From the NCBI GenBank assembly GCA_030428405.1, contig JAUIEH010000179.1, forward strand, positions 1 to 6,243: a stretch of DNA of 6,243 nt, written 5' to 3'. The stretch comes from Alphaproteobacteria bacterium (lineage in GTDB: Bacteria > Pseudomonadota > Alphaproteobacteria > Caulobacterales > Maricaulaceae). The stretch's first letter is position 1, and every line of letters begins with the position of its first letter. Both the position numbers and the translations under genes were made by a program. The notes under the pieces are model-generated. The model saw only the letters and a program-made list of their open reading frames with translations, did no database searches and was not told the origin of the DNA. Below, piece after piece: positions 1-6,193 of this stretch.

Positions 1-182
1 GCTGGGGGGGCTGTCTAGATTCCGGCGCCAGCAGCTTTCCAGCCGGTCGACGCTTCTACTCTCGGGTTCCGTTTTGTTCGCGCCGCGACTGAACATGGGC
101 CATTTCGTGGCGCAGCGCGCCATGCGCCGTTGGGCGCCAAAGGTCTCGCCTCGCCGGGAGTTCTCGTGGCAAGGTTTCAAAG

Positions 183-195
183 TCGGCTCAGCCGA
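183..195. repeat. 13-bp palindrome upstream of the DUF2794 gene
   Basis: TCGGCT and AGCCGA are perfect inverted arms around a single central C. The palindrome ends 30 bases before the ATG at 226 and is followed by a short A-run (202-207). It could be an operator, or a weak RNA hairpin with a four-pair stem and five-base loop. I cannot assign a regulator. Palindromes of this size do occur by chance in GC-rich DNA. Confidence 0.3.
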
Positions 196-214
196 TGCGA
201 CAAAAAACGAACGA

Positions 215-220
215 CGGAGG
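215..220 (+). promoter_or_regulatory. Ribosome binding site deciding the DUF2794 start
   Basis: CGGAGG lies five bases before the ATG at 226. The reading frame stays open upstream to an ATG at 130, but that start would add 32 residues with no family similarity that I recognise. This Shine-Dalgarno sequence therefore favours the ATG at 226. Confidence 0.75.
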
Positions 221-225
221 CGCTC

Positions 226-573
226 ATGTTCCAGCCCGCCTCGACGGAGGGCGAAGCGCGACAGCACCGGGCGCCGGTGTTCTTTCACCGGCGCGAATTG
301 GACCGGATCCTCAATGTGTACGGCCGCATGGTGTCGGCCGGAGAATGGCGAGACTACGCAATCGACGGCCTGCGCGACCGCGCGGTCTTTTCGATCTTTC
401 GCCGCGCCAGCGAAACACCCCTTTACCGCATCGAGAAAATGCCCGCCCTCGCCCGGCGTCAGGGCGCTTACGCGGTCTTCAATGCGACAGGCCAGATCCT
501 CAAGCGTGGCCGGGACCTGTCCCAGGTCCTGCGCATTTTTGACCGCAAGCTTTTGAAAGTCATCGGCGATTAG
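226..573 (+). CDS. DUF2794 family protein
   Basis: This 115-residue soluble protein has no signal peptide or membrane segment. I recognise it as DUF2794, an uncharacterised family I know only from Alphaproteobacteria, where members are about this length. The family-like core is near residues 19-47 (FFHRRELDRILNVYGRM, then AGEWRDYAID). It is followed by a basic stretch with RAVFSIFRR (52-60), LYRIEK (66-71), RQGAY (78-82) and ILKRGRDL (91-98). The composition is rich in Arg and Lys, and no catalytic motif is evident. The start at 226 is chosen because CGGAGG sits five bases upstream and family similarity begins soon after. The gene is probably monocistronic, since it ends 22 bases before a strong terminator and faces the convergent BI-1 gene. 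The function is unknown. Family assignment is from memory of conserved segments, not from a search. Confidence 0.9.
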   Translation: MFQPASTEGEARQHRAPVFFHRRELDRILNVYGRMVSAGEWRDYAIDGLRDRAVFSIFRRASETPLYRIEKMPALARRQGAYAVFNATGQILKRGRDLSQVLRIFDRKLLKVIGD

Positions 574-595
574 GCGCCACCGCGACGTTGGCGAC

Positions 596-632
596 AAAAA
601 AGCCCCGGACCGTCAGGCCCGGGGCTTTGTTT
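596..632. terminator. Bidirectional Rho-independent terminator
   Basis: A perfect 10-bp stem, AAAGCCCCGG (599-608) with CCGGGGCTTT (619-628), encloses a ten-base loop. Inside the loop CC (610-611) can pair with GG (616-617) to leave a GTCA tetraloop. The stem is followed by TTTGTTT on the plus strand and by TTTTTT on the minus strand. It lies between the convergent stops of the DUF2794 gene (573) and the BI-1 gene (651), so it can end both transcripts. The T-run is better for the BI-1 direction. Confidence 0.92.
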
Positions 633-650
633 ACGCAGATGCGCTCGATC

Positions 651-1424
651 TTAGTCGCGGCTGAGCAGCGACAGGATGATCTGGAACATGTTCACGAACG
701 CGATGTAGAGGTTCAACGCGCCGTAATTGGTCATGACCGCAAGGCCGCGGCCGTCGCCTGCGAGGTGATAATAAGACACCTTCAGCGACTGGGTCTGCCA
801 CGCGACGATGCCGGCCATCAGCGCCAGGAACACGACCTGGATGAGAAGCTCGAGACCGCTCGAGTGGAAAATGAACACGTTCAGCATGCCAATGGCGAAC
901 GCGCCCCAGGAGGCCATGATCAGGAAGCTGCCAATGCCGGTCAGGTTCCGTTTCGTGGTGTAGCCGAACAGCGAAAGCGCGCCGAAGGCCGAGGCCGTGA
1001 TGAAGAAGGCCTGCGCGATCGTCGTCAGCGTCGGGCTGTAGCTGACGCCGGAATGCGACTGCAGCGGCGCGCCCTGAACGGCGGCGTAGACCCAGATGCC
1101 CAGACCCATGCCGATCAGCGTCACGACCGACCAGTAAAGGACGGCGGAGCCGACGGGCGACGGGTTGCGCATGAAAAACATGGAGCCGAGCAAGAGCGCG
1201 ATCGGACCCCAGCGGACGACTTCGAATAGCGGGGTGCCGAACACCAATTGCGTCGCCGGAGCCCACGTGCCGACGACATAAGCCAGCACGGCTGACCAAA
1301 CGAGGCCGAGCGCCATCTTGTTGTAAACGCCCAGCATGAAGCTGCGCAGGCCGGCGTCGACGGACGTGTCCATCGTGCCCGTGATTGCGCCTCCAGCAGC
1401 ATAAGCGCGGTTGAAGTCGTTCAT
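651..1424 (-). CDS. Bax inhibitor-1/YccA family membrane protein
   Basis: This 257-residue integral inner-membrane protein belongs to the BI-1 (TMBIM) family, whose bacterial members have been described as pH-sensitive calcium leak channels (B. subtilis YetJ) or as FtsH modulators (YccA). Seven hydrophobic segments are visible, near residues 35-54, 72-86, 94-117, 131-155, 164-187, 193-208 and 229-252. The family features VDAGLRSFMLGVYN (22-35), FGYTTKRNLTGIG (153-165) and GALNLYIAFVNMF (235-247) are present. By eye, the two aspartates used for pH sensing in YetJ are replaced here by Gln210 (AWQTQ) and Ala242 (LYIAF). An ATG at 1436 is in frame and would add four residues, but GGAAGG just before the ATG at 1424 supports the shorter start. 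The gene has its own upstream spacer of 143 bases and ends at the shared terminator. Family membership is firm; the substrate is not known. Confidence 0.93.
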   Translation of the reverse strand: MNDFNRAYAAGGAITGTMDTSVDAGLRSFMLGVYNKMALGLVWSAVLAYVVGTWAPATQLVFGTPLFEVVRWGPIALLLGSMFFMRNPSPVGSAVLYWSVVTLIGMGLGIWVYAAVQGAPLQSHSGVSYSPTLTTIAQAFFITASAFGALSLFGYTTKRNLTGIGSFLIMASWGAFAIGMLNVFIFHSSGLELLIQVVFLALMAGIVAWQTQSLKVSYYHLAGDGRGLAVMTNYGALNLYIAFVNMFQIILSLLSRD

Positions 1425-1428
1425 GTCA

Positions 1429-1434
1429 CCTTCC
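1429..1434 (-). promoter_or_regulatory. Ribosome binding site deciding the BI-1 start
   Basis: On the minus strand GGAAGG ends four bases before the ATG at 1424, continuing as GGAAGGTGAC. It overlaps the alternative ATG at 1434-1436, so initiation at that upstream codon would lack this site. The resulting N-terminus, MNDFNRAYA, resembles other alphaproteobacterial members of the family as I remember them. Confidence 0.65.
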
Positions 1435-1440
1435 ATTGGT

Positions 1441-1492
1441 CCGAATTAACGGGACTCGATATGTCTCGATATTGGCGCGCGTCGCCGAATTA
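1441..1492. repeat. Two nested pairs of 8-bp direct repeats upstream of BI-1
   Basis: CTCGATAT occurs at 1455-1462 and again at 1465-1472, a spacing of ten bases or about one helical turn. These two copies are flanked by two copies of CCGAATTA at 1441-1448 and 1485-1492. The cluster lies 17 to 68 bases upstream of the BI-1 start at 1424. A GANTC sequence (GACTC, 1453-1457) overlaps the first CTCGATAT copy; this is the target of CcrM methylase in many Alphaproteobacteria. The layout suits a regulator binding as a tandem dimer. No specific regulator is recognisable. Confidence 0.5.
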
Positions 1493-1496
1493 GCAA
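1468..1496 (-). promoter_or_regulatory. Weak sigma-70-like promoter candidate for BI-1
   Basis: On the minus strand TTGCTA (1496-1491, four of six matches to TTGACA) is followed after 17 bases by AATATC (1473-1468, three of six matches to TATAAT). Transcription would start near 1461 and give a leader of about 36 bases. The -10 element lies in one of the CTCGATAT repeats, so a protein bound there could block transcription. The match is weak and could be chance. Confidence 0.3.
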
Positions 1497-1567
1497 GAAA
1501 TACCGGCTGCGAAGCACTGAAAATCGTACAATTTCCTGACTTGCCCGCCGATATGCTCGCCAATCGG

Positions 1568-4099
1568 TTACTCGGCGCGCAAAACCCGCGCCGGAGGCCG
1601 CGCCAGCGCCTGCGCGCCGGTCATTGCGCCGCCAAGCGCCGCAGCCCCCGCAGCGGCCGCCAACACCAACAATACGGGCGCGAATGGGAACGCCCATTCC
1701 GCCTCGAACACGAAAATGACGATCGGCCACGCAGCCGCGGCCCCCATGGCGGCTCCGATACCGGCGGCGATGAGGCCGGCGGCGGCGAACTCGGCGGCGA
1801 ACAGGCCGAGCACGCCGGCCCGGCTTGCGCCGAGCGTCTTCAGCAAGGCCGCCTCGCCCGCCCGCCGGCGGGCGGCGGCTGCGAAAGCGCCAATGAGGAC
1901 GAGCCCGCCCGCGGCGAGCGCAATCCCGGCGAGCGCGTTCACCACCAGGGTCAGGTCCTCAAAGATTTCAGACGCAGCCGCCATGGCCGCGCGCAGCCGG
2001 ATCACATTGACGCCAGGGAAATCGTCTTCGAGCGCTTCCGACAGTCCAGCTTCGGTTTCCGGCGTCGTCCGCGCGACCGCGATTTCGACAGGATTGGCCG
2101 CTTCCAGCGTGCCCGGCGCGAATATGACGGCGAAGTTGGAGCCAAACCCGCCCCAGTCGATGCGCCGGTAATTCGCGACTTCCGCCTCCACCTCGCGCCC
2201 GAGAATGCGAAATGTCATGCGGTCGCCGATTGCCGCGCCGAGGCCGCGCGCAGCATCGCCTTCAATCGAGATCAAGGCCGGCCCGGAATAGTCCTCAGGC
2301 CACCATTCGCCCTCGGTGATTTCGGCCTCTGGCGGCGGGGCCGAGCTGAATGTCAGACCGATCGAGCCGTCAATGATCCAGCGCTCGGACGGGTCCACAT
2401 CCTCGCGCACGAGAGGTTCGCCGTTGATCCCGGTGATCCGCCCGATCAGACGCGGCGCGCGGCGATAGCTGTCGACGTCGTCCACCGCGACGCCCGCTGC
2501 TGCAAGATGCGCATCAAACGCCGCGCCTTCGCCGGACGGGATCTGCGTGAAGATGACGGAGGGCAGATTGGACGGTGCGGTCTCGGTGATCTGCCGAACG
2601 AGATTGGTCTGCACGACGGCCACAAGCGTCAAAAGCGCGACGCCGAGACCAAGCGCGGTCGCGGCAATCGGCGCAATCGATCCCGGACCGCCGAGATTGG
2701 CGAGCCCAATCGCTGCAAAGCCGCGCGCGCGCGGCGCCGCCCGGCGGGCGGCGAACATCACCAATTGCGCAGCGCCCAGAAGCAGGACGAAGGCGAACAA
2801 AGCGCCGCCAAGCAACGCCAATGTCACCAGTGGCCGCGGGCTGGCGAACGCCGCCGCGGCGACGAACGCTGCAGCGCAGACGGCTGCGGCGAGATACTCC
2901 GCCCACGGCCTGATGCGACGCCCCTTCTCCGCCGGCCCTCTGAACAGAGAAGCCGGCGACGTGGCGCGCGCGCGTCCGAGCGCCGGCAGCGCGAAGACGA
3001 GCGCCGTCAGCGCGCCGAGCAGAACAGCGCCGAGAAGCTGACCCGGATAGACGCCGAGCCGCGCCGGCAAGGGAATGCGGTCGCCGAACAGGAACTCAAT
3101 GATGAATGGCGTCAGCGCGCCGAGCGCTGCGCCGATCAACAGTCCGGCGCCGGACAAGGCCGCGATCTGGATGAGATATGCGCGTCTGATGACGCCGCCG
3201 TCCGCACCCAGCGCCTTAAGTGCTGCGATGGAGGGAATCCGGCTCGCGAGAAACGCCGTCGTCGCCTGCGCCACGCCGACCCCGCCCGCAATCAGGGTCG
3301 CGAGGCCCACGACAGCGAGAAAGGCCTGCATCATGTCGAGCAGTTCGCCGAGACCTTCCGCCGCTGAATTGCGGTCCTCAACGCGGAAGCCCTCTTCCTC
3401 AAACGCAGCGCCTGCGTCCTCCCGCCACGCCTCAAGGTCGGCGCCATCATCAAGCAGTACACGGAAGCTTTCGCGAAAGAGTGCGCCCGTCTGCGCCAGA
3501 CCGGCGGCTTCGATCGCTTCGTTCGACGAGATGAAGCGCGGCCAGAAGCCTGAGCCGCCAAGCCGGTCGGGTTCGGTTTCGACGACGCCGCGGATTTCAA
3601 ATTCGACGCCGCCGAGTTCGATGATGTCGCCCGGCTCGGCTTCGAACGTCTCCAGCAGGCTGCGCCCGACAACGGCGCCATAGACGCCGTCATTCAGCTG
3701 GAACGCGCCGTCGAGCGTTGCGCCCTCCTCCAGGCTCAGCGTCCCGAGCAGCGGGTAAGCAGCGTCAACGCCGCGCACATCGACAAATTCGCGCCGGTCG
3801 CGCACGCGCCCCATCGCGCTCGTGTCCAGCACGCGCGAGGCGGGTCCCATGGCTTCGATGCGCGCGCGTTCCCCGTCACTTGCCGTGCGCTGAAGAACCG
3901 ATATCTCGACATCGCCGCCGAGCAGAGTGCGCGCTTCCTGGTCGAGCCCCGCCTTGAGCGTTTCGATCATCGAGCCAGCGCCTGCGATCGCCCAGACGCC
4001 GAGCGCAAGACAGGCGAGGAAGACGCGAAAGCCGCGCGAGCCGGCGCGCAGCTCGCGCATGGCGATCCACCACGCCGCCGACGCGGTCGACGCGCTCAT
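1568..4099 (-). CDS. ybbP: YbbP-type ABC transporter permease (two FtsX domains)
   Basis: This 843-residue permease of the type VII (MacB/LolCDE-like) ABC group should act in the inner membrane as partner of the ATPase encoded just upstream. Ten membrane segments are visible, near residues 24-46, 256-279, 307-335, 352-374, 402-419, 423-450, 474-499, 716-740, 762-798 and 805-828. Two large soluble periplasmic domains (about 47-255 and 500-715) each precede a three-helix FtsX domain. Cytoplasmic coupling segments follow the first helix of each FtsX unit, with ALKALGAD (293-300) and LLKTLGAS (752-759). The DW...NFAVIFAPG segment (648-663) is a feature I associate with YbbP. The ten-helix layout and length of over 800 residues fit YbbP rather than four-helix LolC/E or MacB. 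The start ATG overlaps the ATPase stop by four bases, so translation is coupled. The substrate is not proven; lipid or hydrophobic ester removal is inferred from the tesA neighbour. No clear terminator follows. Confidence 0.92.
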   Translation of the reverse strand: MSASTASAAWWIAMRELRAGSRGFRVFLACLALGVWAIAGAGSMIETLKAGLDQEARTLLGGDVEISVLQRTASDGERARIEAMGPASRVLDTSAMGRVRDRREFVDVRGVDAAYPLLGTLSLEEGATLDGAFQLNDGVYGAVVGRSLLETFEAEPGDIIELGGVEFEIRGVVETEPDRLGGSGFWPRFISSNEAIEAAGLAQTGALFRESFRVLLDDGADLEAWREDAGAAFEEEGFRVEDRNSAAEGLGELLDMMQAFLAVVGLATLIAGGVGVAQATTAFLASRIPSIAALKALGADGGVIRRAYLIQIAALSGAGLLIGAALGALTPFIIEFLFGDRIPLPARLGVYPGQLLGAVLLGALTALVFALPALGRARATSPASLFRGPAEKGRRIRPWAEYLAAAVCAAAFVAAAAFASPRPLVTLALLGGALFAFVLLLGAAQLVMFAARRAAPRARGFAAIGLANLGGPGSIAPIAATALGLGVALLTLVAVVQTNLVRQITETAPSNLPSVIFTQIPSGEGAAFDAHLAAAGVAVDDVDSYRRAPRLIGRITGINGEPLVREDVDPSERWIIDGSIGLTFSSAPPPEAEITEGEWWPEDYSGPALISIEGDAARGLGAAIGDRMTFRILGREVEAEVANYRRIDWGGFGSNFAVIFAPGTLEAANPVEIAVARTTPETEAGLSEALEDDFPGVNVIRLRAAMAAASEIFEDLTLVVNALAGIALAAGGLVLIGAFAAAARRRAGEAALLKTLGASRAGVLGLFAAEFAAAGLIAAGIGAAMGAAAAWPIVIFVFEAEWAFPFAPVLLVLAAAAGAAALGGAMTGAQALARPPARVLRAE

Positions 4100-4836
4100 G
4101 CTTCGATCCGCCCGTCGCGCATCGCGACAATGCGATCAGCGCGTGCAGCCATGTCGCGGTCATGGCTGACCATGACGAGGGCTGCGCCCCTATCGCCGGC
4201 GAGCGCGAACAACATGTCCGCCACGCTGGCGCCGGTTTCCGTATCGAGATTGCCGGTCGGTTCGTCCGCGAACACGATTTCCGGATCAGGCGCGAGCGCG
4301 CGCGCGACGGCTACGCGCTGACGCTCGCCGCCCGATAGCTGACCGGGAAAATGGCGCAGCCGCGCGCTCAGCCCCACCGCGTCGAGCGCGGCGCGGGCGC
4401 GCGCTTCGGCGTCGTCAATGCCTGCAATCTCAAGTGGCGCGCGAACATTATCGACGGCGCTCAGGGTCGGCAGCAGATGGAAGGACTGAAACACAAAGCC
4501 GACGCGCCCGCGGCGAAGCCGGGATAACTCATCCTCGCTGCGCCCGCTCAGGCTTTCGCCAAGCAGCGTGATCTCGCCGCCGGTCGCACGCTCCAAACCC
4601 GCCGCGACAGACAGCAACGACGACTTGCCGGAGCCGGACGGGCCGATCACCGCCACGCTGCGGCCCGACGCCACTTCGAAATCGACGCCCTTGAGGATGT
4701 GCACCGGGCCGGACGCCGCCGGCAGGGTCAGCTCGACATTTCTCAGGCAGAGAACATCGCCGCCGGTCCGGCGCGCCTCACTTATCGGAGCTGCATCTGC
4801 GGGAACGGGATTTGACGCGGCGTCGACATCGACCAT
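4096..4836 (-). CDS. ybbA: YbbA-type ABC transporter ATP-binding protein
   Basis: This 246-residue cytoplasmic ATPase powers the YbbP permease and belongs to the LolD/MacB/FtsE-like group. All nucleotide-binding motifs are intact: Walker A GPSGSGKS (65-72), Q-loop Gln117 in FVFQSFHLLP, signature LSGGERQR (167-174), Walker B IVFADEPTGN (187-196) with Glu192 as the likely catalytic base, D-loop NLD (196-198), and H-loop His225 in SHD. About 26 N-terminal residues rich in Ala, Asp and Pro precede the ABC fold and look disordered. A start inside them cannot be excluded, but the ATG at 4836 has a purine-rich GAGAGAGAA upstream. The stop TGA overlaps the ybbP ATG, making a two-gene operon. The identification as YbbA rather than LolD rests mainly on context: a ten-helix YbbP partner and a divergent tesA, as in E. 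coli. Confidence 0.93.
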   Translation of the reverse strand: MVDVDAASNPVPADAAPISEARRTGGDVLCLRNVELTLPAASGPVHILKGVDFEVASGRSVAVIGPSGSGKSSLLSVAAGLERATGGEITLLGESLSGRSEDELSRLRRGRVGFVFQSFHLLPTLSAVDNVRAPLEIAGIDDAEARARAALDAVGLSARLRHFPGQLSGGERQRVAVARALAPDPEIVFADEPTGNLDTETGASVADMLFALAGDRGAALVMVSHDRDMAARADRIVAMRDGRIEA

Positions 4837-4921
4837 GTTTCTCTCTCGCCTTGACGGACGTCGATCGCGTCCTCATCGTTTTTCGATATGTAGGTCATTC
4901 TGCGCGGACTGTCCCACCCTC
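4837..4921. promoter_or_regulatory. Divergent promoter region between ybbA and tesA
   Basis: This 85-base gap must hold the start signals for both divergent genes unless they lie within coding sequence. For ybbA, the minus strand has GGGACA (4915-4910) and, after 17 bases, TACATA (4892-4887), a poor but correctly spaced sigma-70-like pair. For tesA, TTGACG occurs at 4851-4856, but nothing convincing lies at the -10 distance. There is no clear Shine-Dalgarno sequence before the tesA ATG. The central AT-rich patch (about 4875-4900) is the likeliest melting region. The assignments are weak. Confidence 0.35.
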
Positions 4922-5701
4922 ATGAACGCATTCACGCGATTGTTGACTGCTGCGAGCCTTGCGCTCGTTCTCGCCGCGTGCGGCGACGATGCGCCGAGCA
5001 GCGCCCAACCAACGGAAATTGCTGATGAAACTGCGCAAGATGCGCCGCCGGATGCTGGCGCAGCAGACGATGAAAGCGCAGAGGACAGCGTGACGGCGAC
5101 GCAATCCGACGGTGATGCGCCCTTCGTTTTGGTCATGCTTGGCGACAGTCTGACGGCCGGTTTCGGGCTGGAAGACCCGGACAGGCTGGTGGATGCGATC
5201 GCCCGCGAAGTTGGCGACGTCGACGGCAGACCGATTGAGATCATCAATGCCGGCGTTTCGGGCGAAACGAGCGAAGACGGTCTGCGCCGCTTTGACTGGT
5301 CTGTGCCCGACACTGCCGATGGCGTCCTGATTGAGCTCGGCGCGAATGACATGTTCCAGGCGCGCGCGCCGGCCCTCGTGCGCGCCGACATCGACGCAAT
5401 CATCGAGCGCGCGCAATCACGCGGGCTCTGGGTCGGGCTGATCGGCATGTTCGCGCCCGCCAATCTCGGCGCGCAATATCAGTCCGACTTCAACGCCATT
5501 TTCTCTGAGCTTTCGGCGGAACGCTGCGCTCCGCTCTATCCCTGGTATTTCCAGGCCATGTTCAATCCCGAGCACGGTTTGGAGCCCGGCATGCTTTTGC
5601 CCGACGGAGTTCATCCGAACGCTGACGGCGTGGACGCGGTCGCCGCCGACCTTGGGCCATGGCTCGCGCGCGCGCTTGCAGGCGAGGAAAACCCGTGCTG
5701 A
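4922..5701 (+). CDS. tesA: TesA-like SGNH/GDSL esterase, predicted lipoprotein
   Basis: This 259-residue esterase is of the arylesterase/thioesterase I/lysophospholipase L1 group and hydrolyses ester or thioester bonds of lipids and related substrates in the periplasm. The SGNH blocks are complete: GDSLTAGFG (74-82) with nucleophile Ser76, Gly111 in NAGVSGETS, Asn142 in GAND, and DGVHPN (228-233) with Asp228 and His231. The N-terminus MNAFTRLLTAASLALVLAAC has a lipobox (LAAC) with lipidation predicted at Cys20. Gly at +2 does not signal inner-membrane retention under the E. coli rule. A linker (21-66) with 14 Asp/Glu and no Lys/Arg then leads to the catalytic domain. E. coli TesA is soluble, so the lipid anchor is a difference. 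Cys202 and the C-terminal Cys259 could pair. The frame is open far upstream, antisense to ybbA, but the signal peptide fixes the start at 4922. The gene is divergent from ybbA-ybbP, its expected functional partners. Confidence 0.93.
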   Translation: MNAFTRLLTAASLALVLAACGDDAPSSAQPTEIADETAQDAPPDAGAADDESAEDSVTATQSDGDAPFVLVMLGDSLTAGFGLEDPDRLVDAIAREVGDVDGRPIEIINAGVSGETSEDGLRRFDWSVPDTADGVLIELGANDMFQARAPALVRADIDAIIERAQSRGLWVGLIGMFAPANLGAQYQSDFNAIFSELSAERCAPLYPWYFQAMFNPEHGLEPGMLLPDGVHPNADGVDAVAADLGPWLARALAGEENPC

Positions 5702-5708
5702 GGAATAC

Positions 5709-5741
5709 GCGCGGATGACGTTTCGCACCGGTGCGCGGATG
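5709..5741. repeat. Perfect 12-bp palindrome with flanking 9-bp direct repeats
   Basis: CGCACCGGTGCG (5724-5735) is a perfect palindrome. It sits between two copies of GCGCGGATG (5709-5717 and 5733-5741), the second overlapping its right edge by three bases. The cluster starts eight bases after the tesA stop and ends 77 bases before the next start. No T-run follows, so it is not a standard terminator. It could be an operator for the downstream pair of genes, or chance in GC-rich spacer DNA. Confidence 0.35.
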
Positions 5742-5805
5742 CGCGTGCGCCCTGACTGAGACGTTGCGCCGCGCGAACTGAGTTTGTTTGCGTGCACGGA
5801 CGCGC

Positions 5806-5810
5806 TAGGA
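5806..5810 (+). promoter_or_regulatory. Ribosome binding site deciding a GTG start
   Basis: TAGGA ends eight bases before the GTG at 5819. Another in-frame GTG at 5792 would add nine residues but has no purine-rich site upstream. The downstream GTG is therefore preferred. Confidence 0.6.
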
Positions 5811-5818
5811 CGATTGAC

Positions 5819-6193
5819 GTGACAGCGCCGCCAACATCCCGCAACGCCCGCGCACGCAGGGCTTTTGTCGCCGGTCTGATCGGACTGGCGGGCGCGCTCC
5901 TCGCCACCATCGCCTTCATCGTGACCTATCGGGCGTCGCCTTGGCCGTGGGTCGCTTCCGGCGTGGCCATCGTGATGCTGACCGGCGCAAACATGGTGCG
6001 CATCGCCGCCACCCGGATTTTCACCACGAGCCACTATATCGGCACGATGTTGCTGGTCGGAGCCGCGCTCATCGCCGAGGCCGGCATCTGGCTTTACCCC
6101 TATATCTTCGCTTTGGGCCTGTTCTTCTTTTCCGCTTTCGGTTTTTCCGGAAACACGGTGGAGGAGCGCGAGGCGGACCGTCCGGCCTCATGA
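5819..6193 (+). CDS. Small four-helix membrane protein, function unknown
   Basis: I do not recognise this 124-residue protein. The N-terminus is basic (MTAPPTSRNARARRAF) and is followed by four hydrophobic segments near residues 15-36, 43-62, 72-90 and 92-110, then a short charged tail (VEEREADR). By the positive-inside rule both ends should be cytoplasmic. No catalytic or metal-binding motif stands out; there are no cysteines and only one histidine (His72). The GTG start at 5819 is chosen for its TAGGA site; a GTG at 5792 is the alternative. The stop TGA overlaps the ATG of thpR by four bases, so the two are probably co-transcribed and translationally coupled. Codon use looks like that of its neighbours, so the gene is likely real and native. 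A shared process with thpR is not implied by the coupling alone. Confidence 0.78.
   Translation: MTAPPTSRNARARRAFVAGLIGLAGALLATIAFIVTYRASPWPWVASGVAIVMLTGANMVRIAATRIFTTSHYIGTMLLVGAALIAEAGIWLYPYIFALGLFFFSAFGFSGNTVEEREADRPAS

Noticed and set aside
1..60. GC-rich stretch with CCGGC/GCCGG arms (22-26, 42-46), considered as part of a structured RNA such as tmRNA
   Set aside because: No tRNA-like T-arm, CCA end or other landmark was found; a five-pair stem with a 15-base loop is not evidence.
3..92. Plus-strand open stretch from the left edge to a stop at 90-92, possibly the end of an upstream gene
   Set aside because: About 29 codons with no recognisable similarity; equally likely to be non-coding.
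1..123. Minus-strand open stretch from an ATG at 123 running off the left edge (about 41 codons)
   Set aside because: There is no ribosome binding site, the product is not recognisable, and a G-run of seven at 4-10 lies in it. It could be the start of a divergent gene, but the visible part is too short to support.
588..1229. Plus-strand open frame of 213 codons antisense to the BI-1 gene
   Set aside because: Low-complexity charged product, starting across the terminator hairpin and lying opposite a well-supported family member.
1548..1567. CCGAT/ATCGG inverted repeat just after the ybbP stop, considered as its terminator
   Set aside because: The stem has only five pairs with a ten-base loop and no T-run follows on the minus strand.
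1436..3367. A very long open frame of 643 codons on the plus strand, antisense to ybbP
   Set aside because: Its product is dominated by Arg, Gly, Asp and Glu with no recognisable domain. Long antisense open frames are expected opposite Ala- and Leu-rich genes in high-GC DNA, and the minus-strand ybbP has clear helices and motifs.
4568..4921. Upstream in-frame extension of tesA into the ybbA antisense region
   Set aside because: The ATG at 4922 begins a textbook lipoprotein signal peptide. The extension would bury it and overlaps the conserved ATPase sequence on the other strand.
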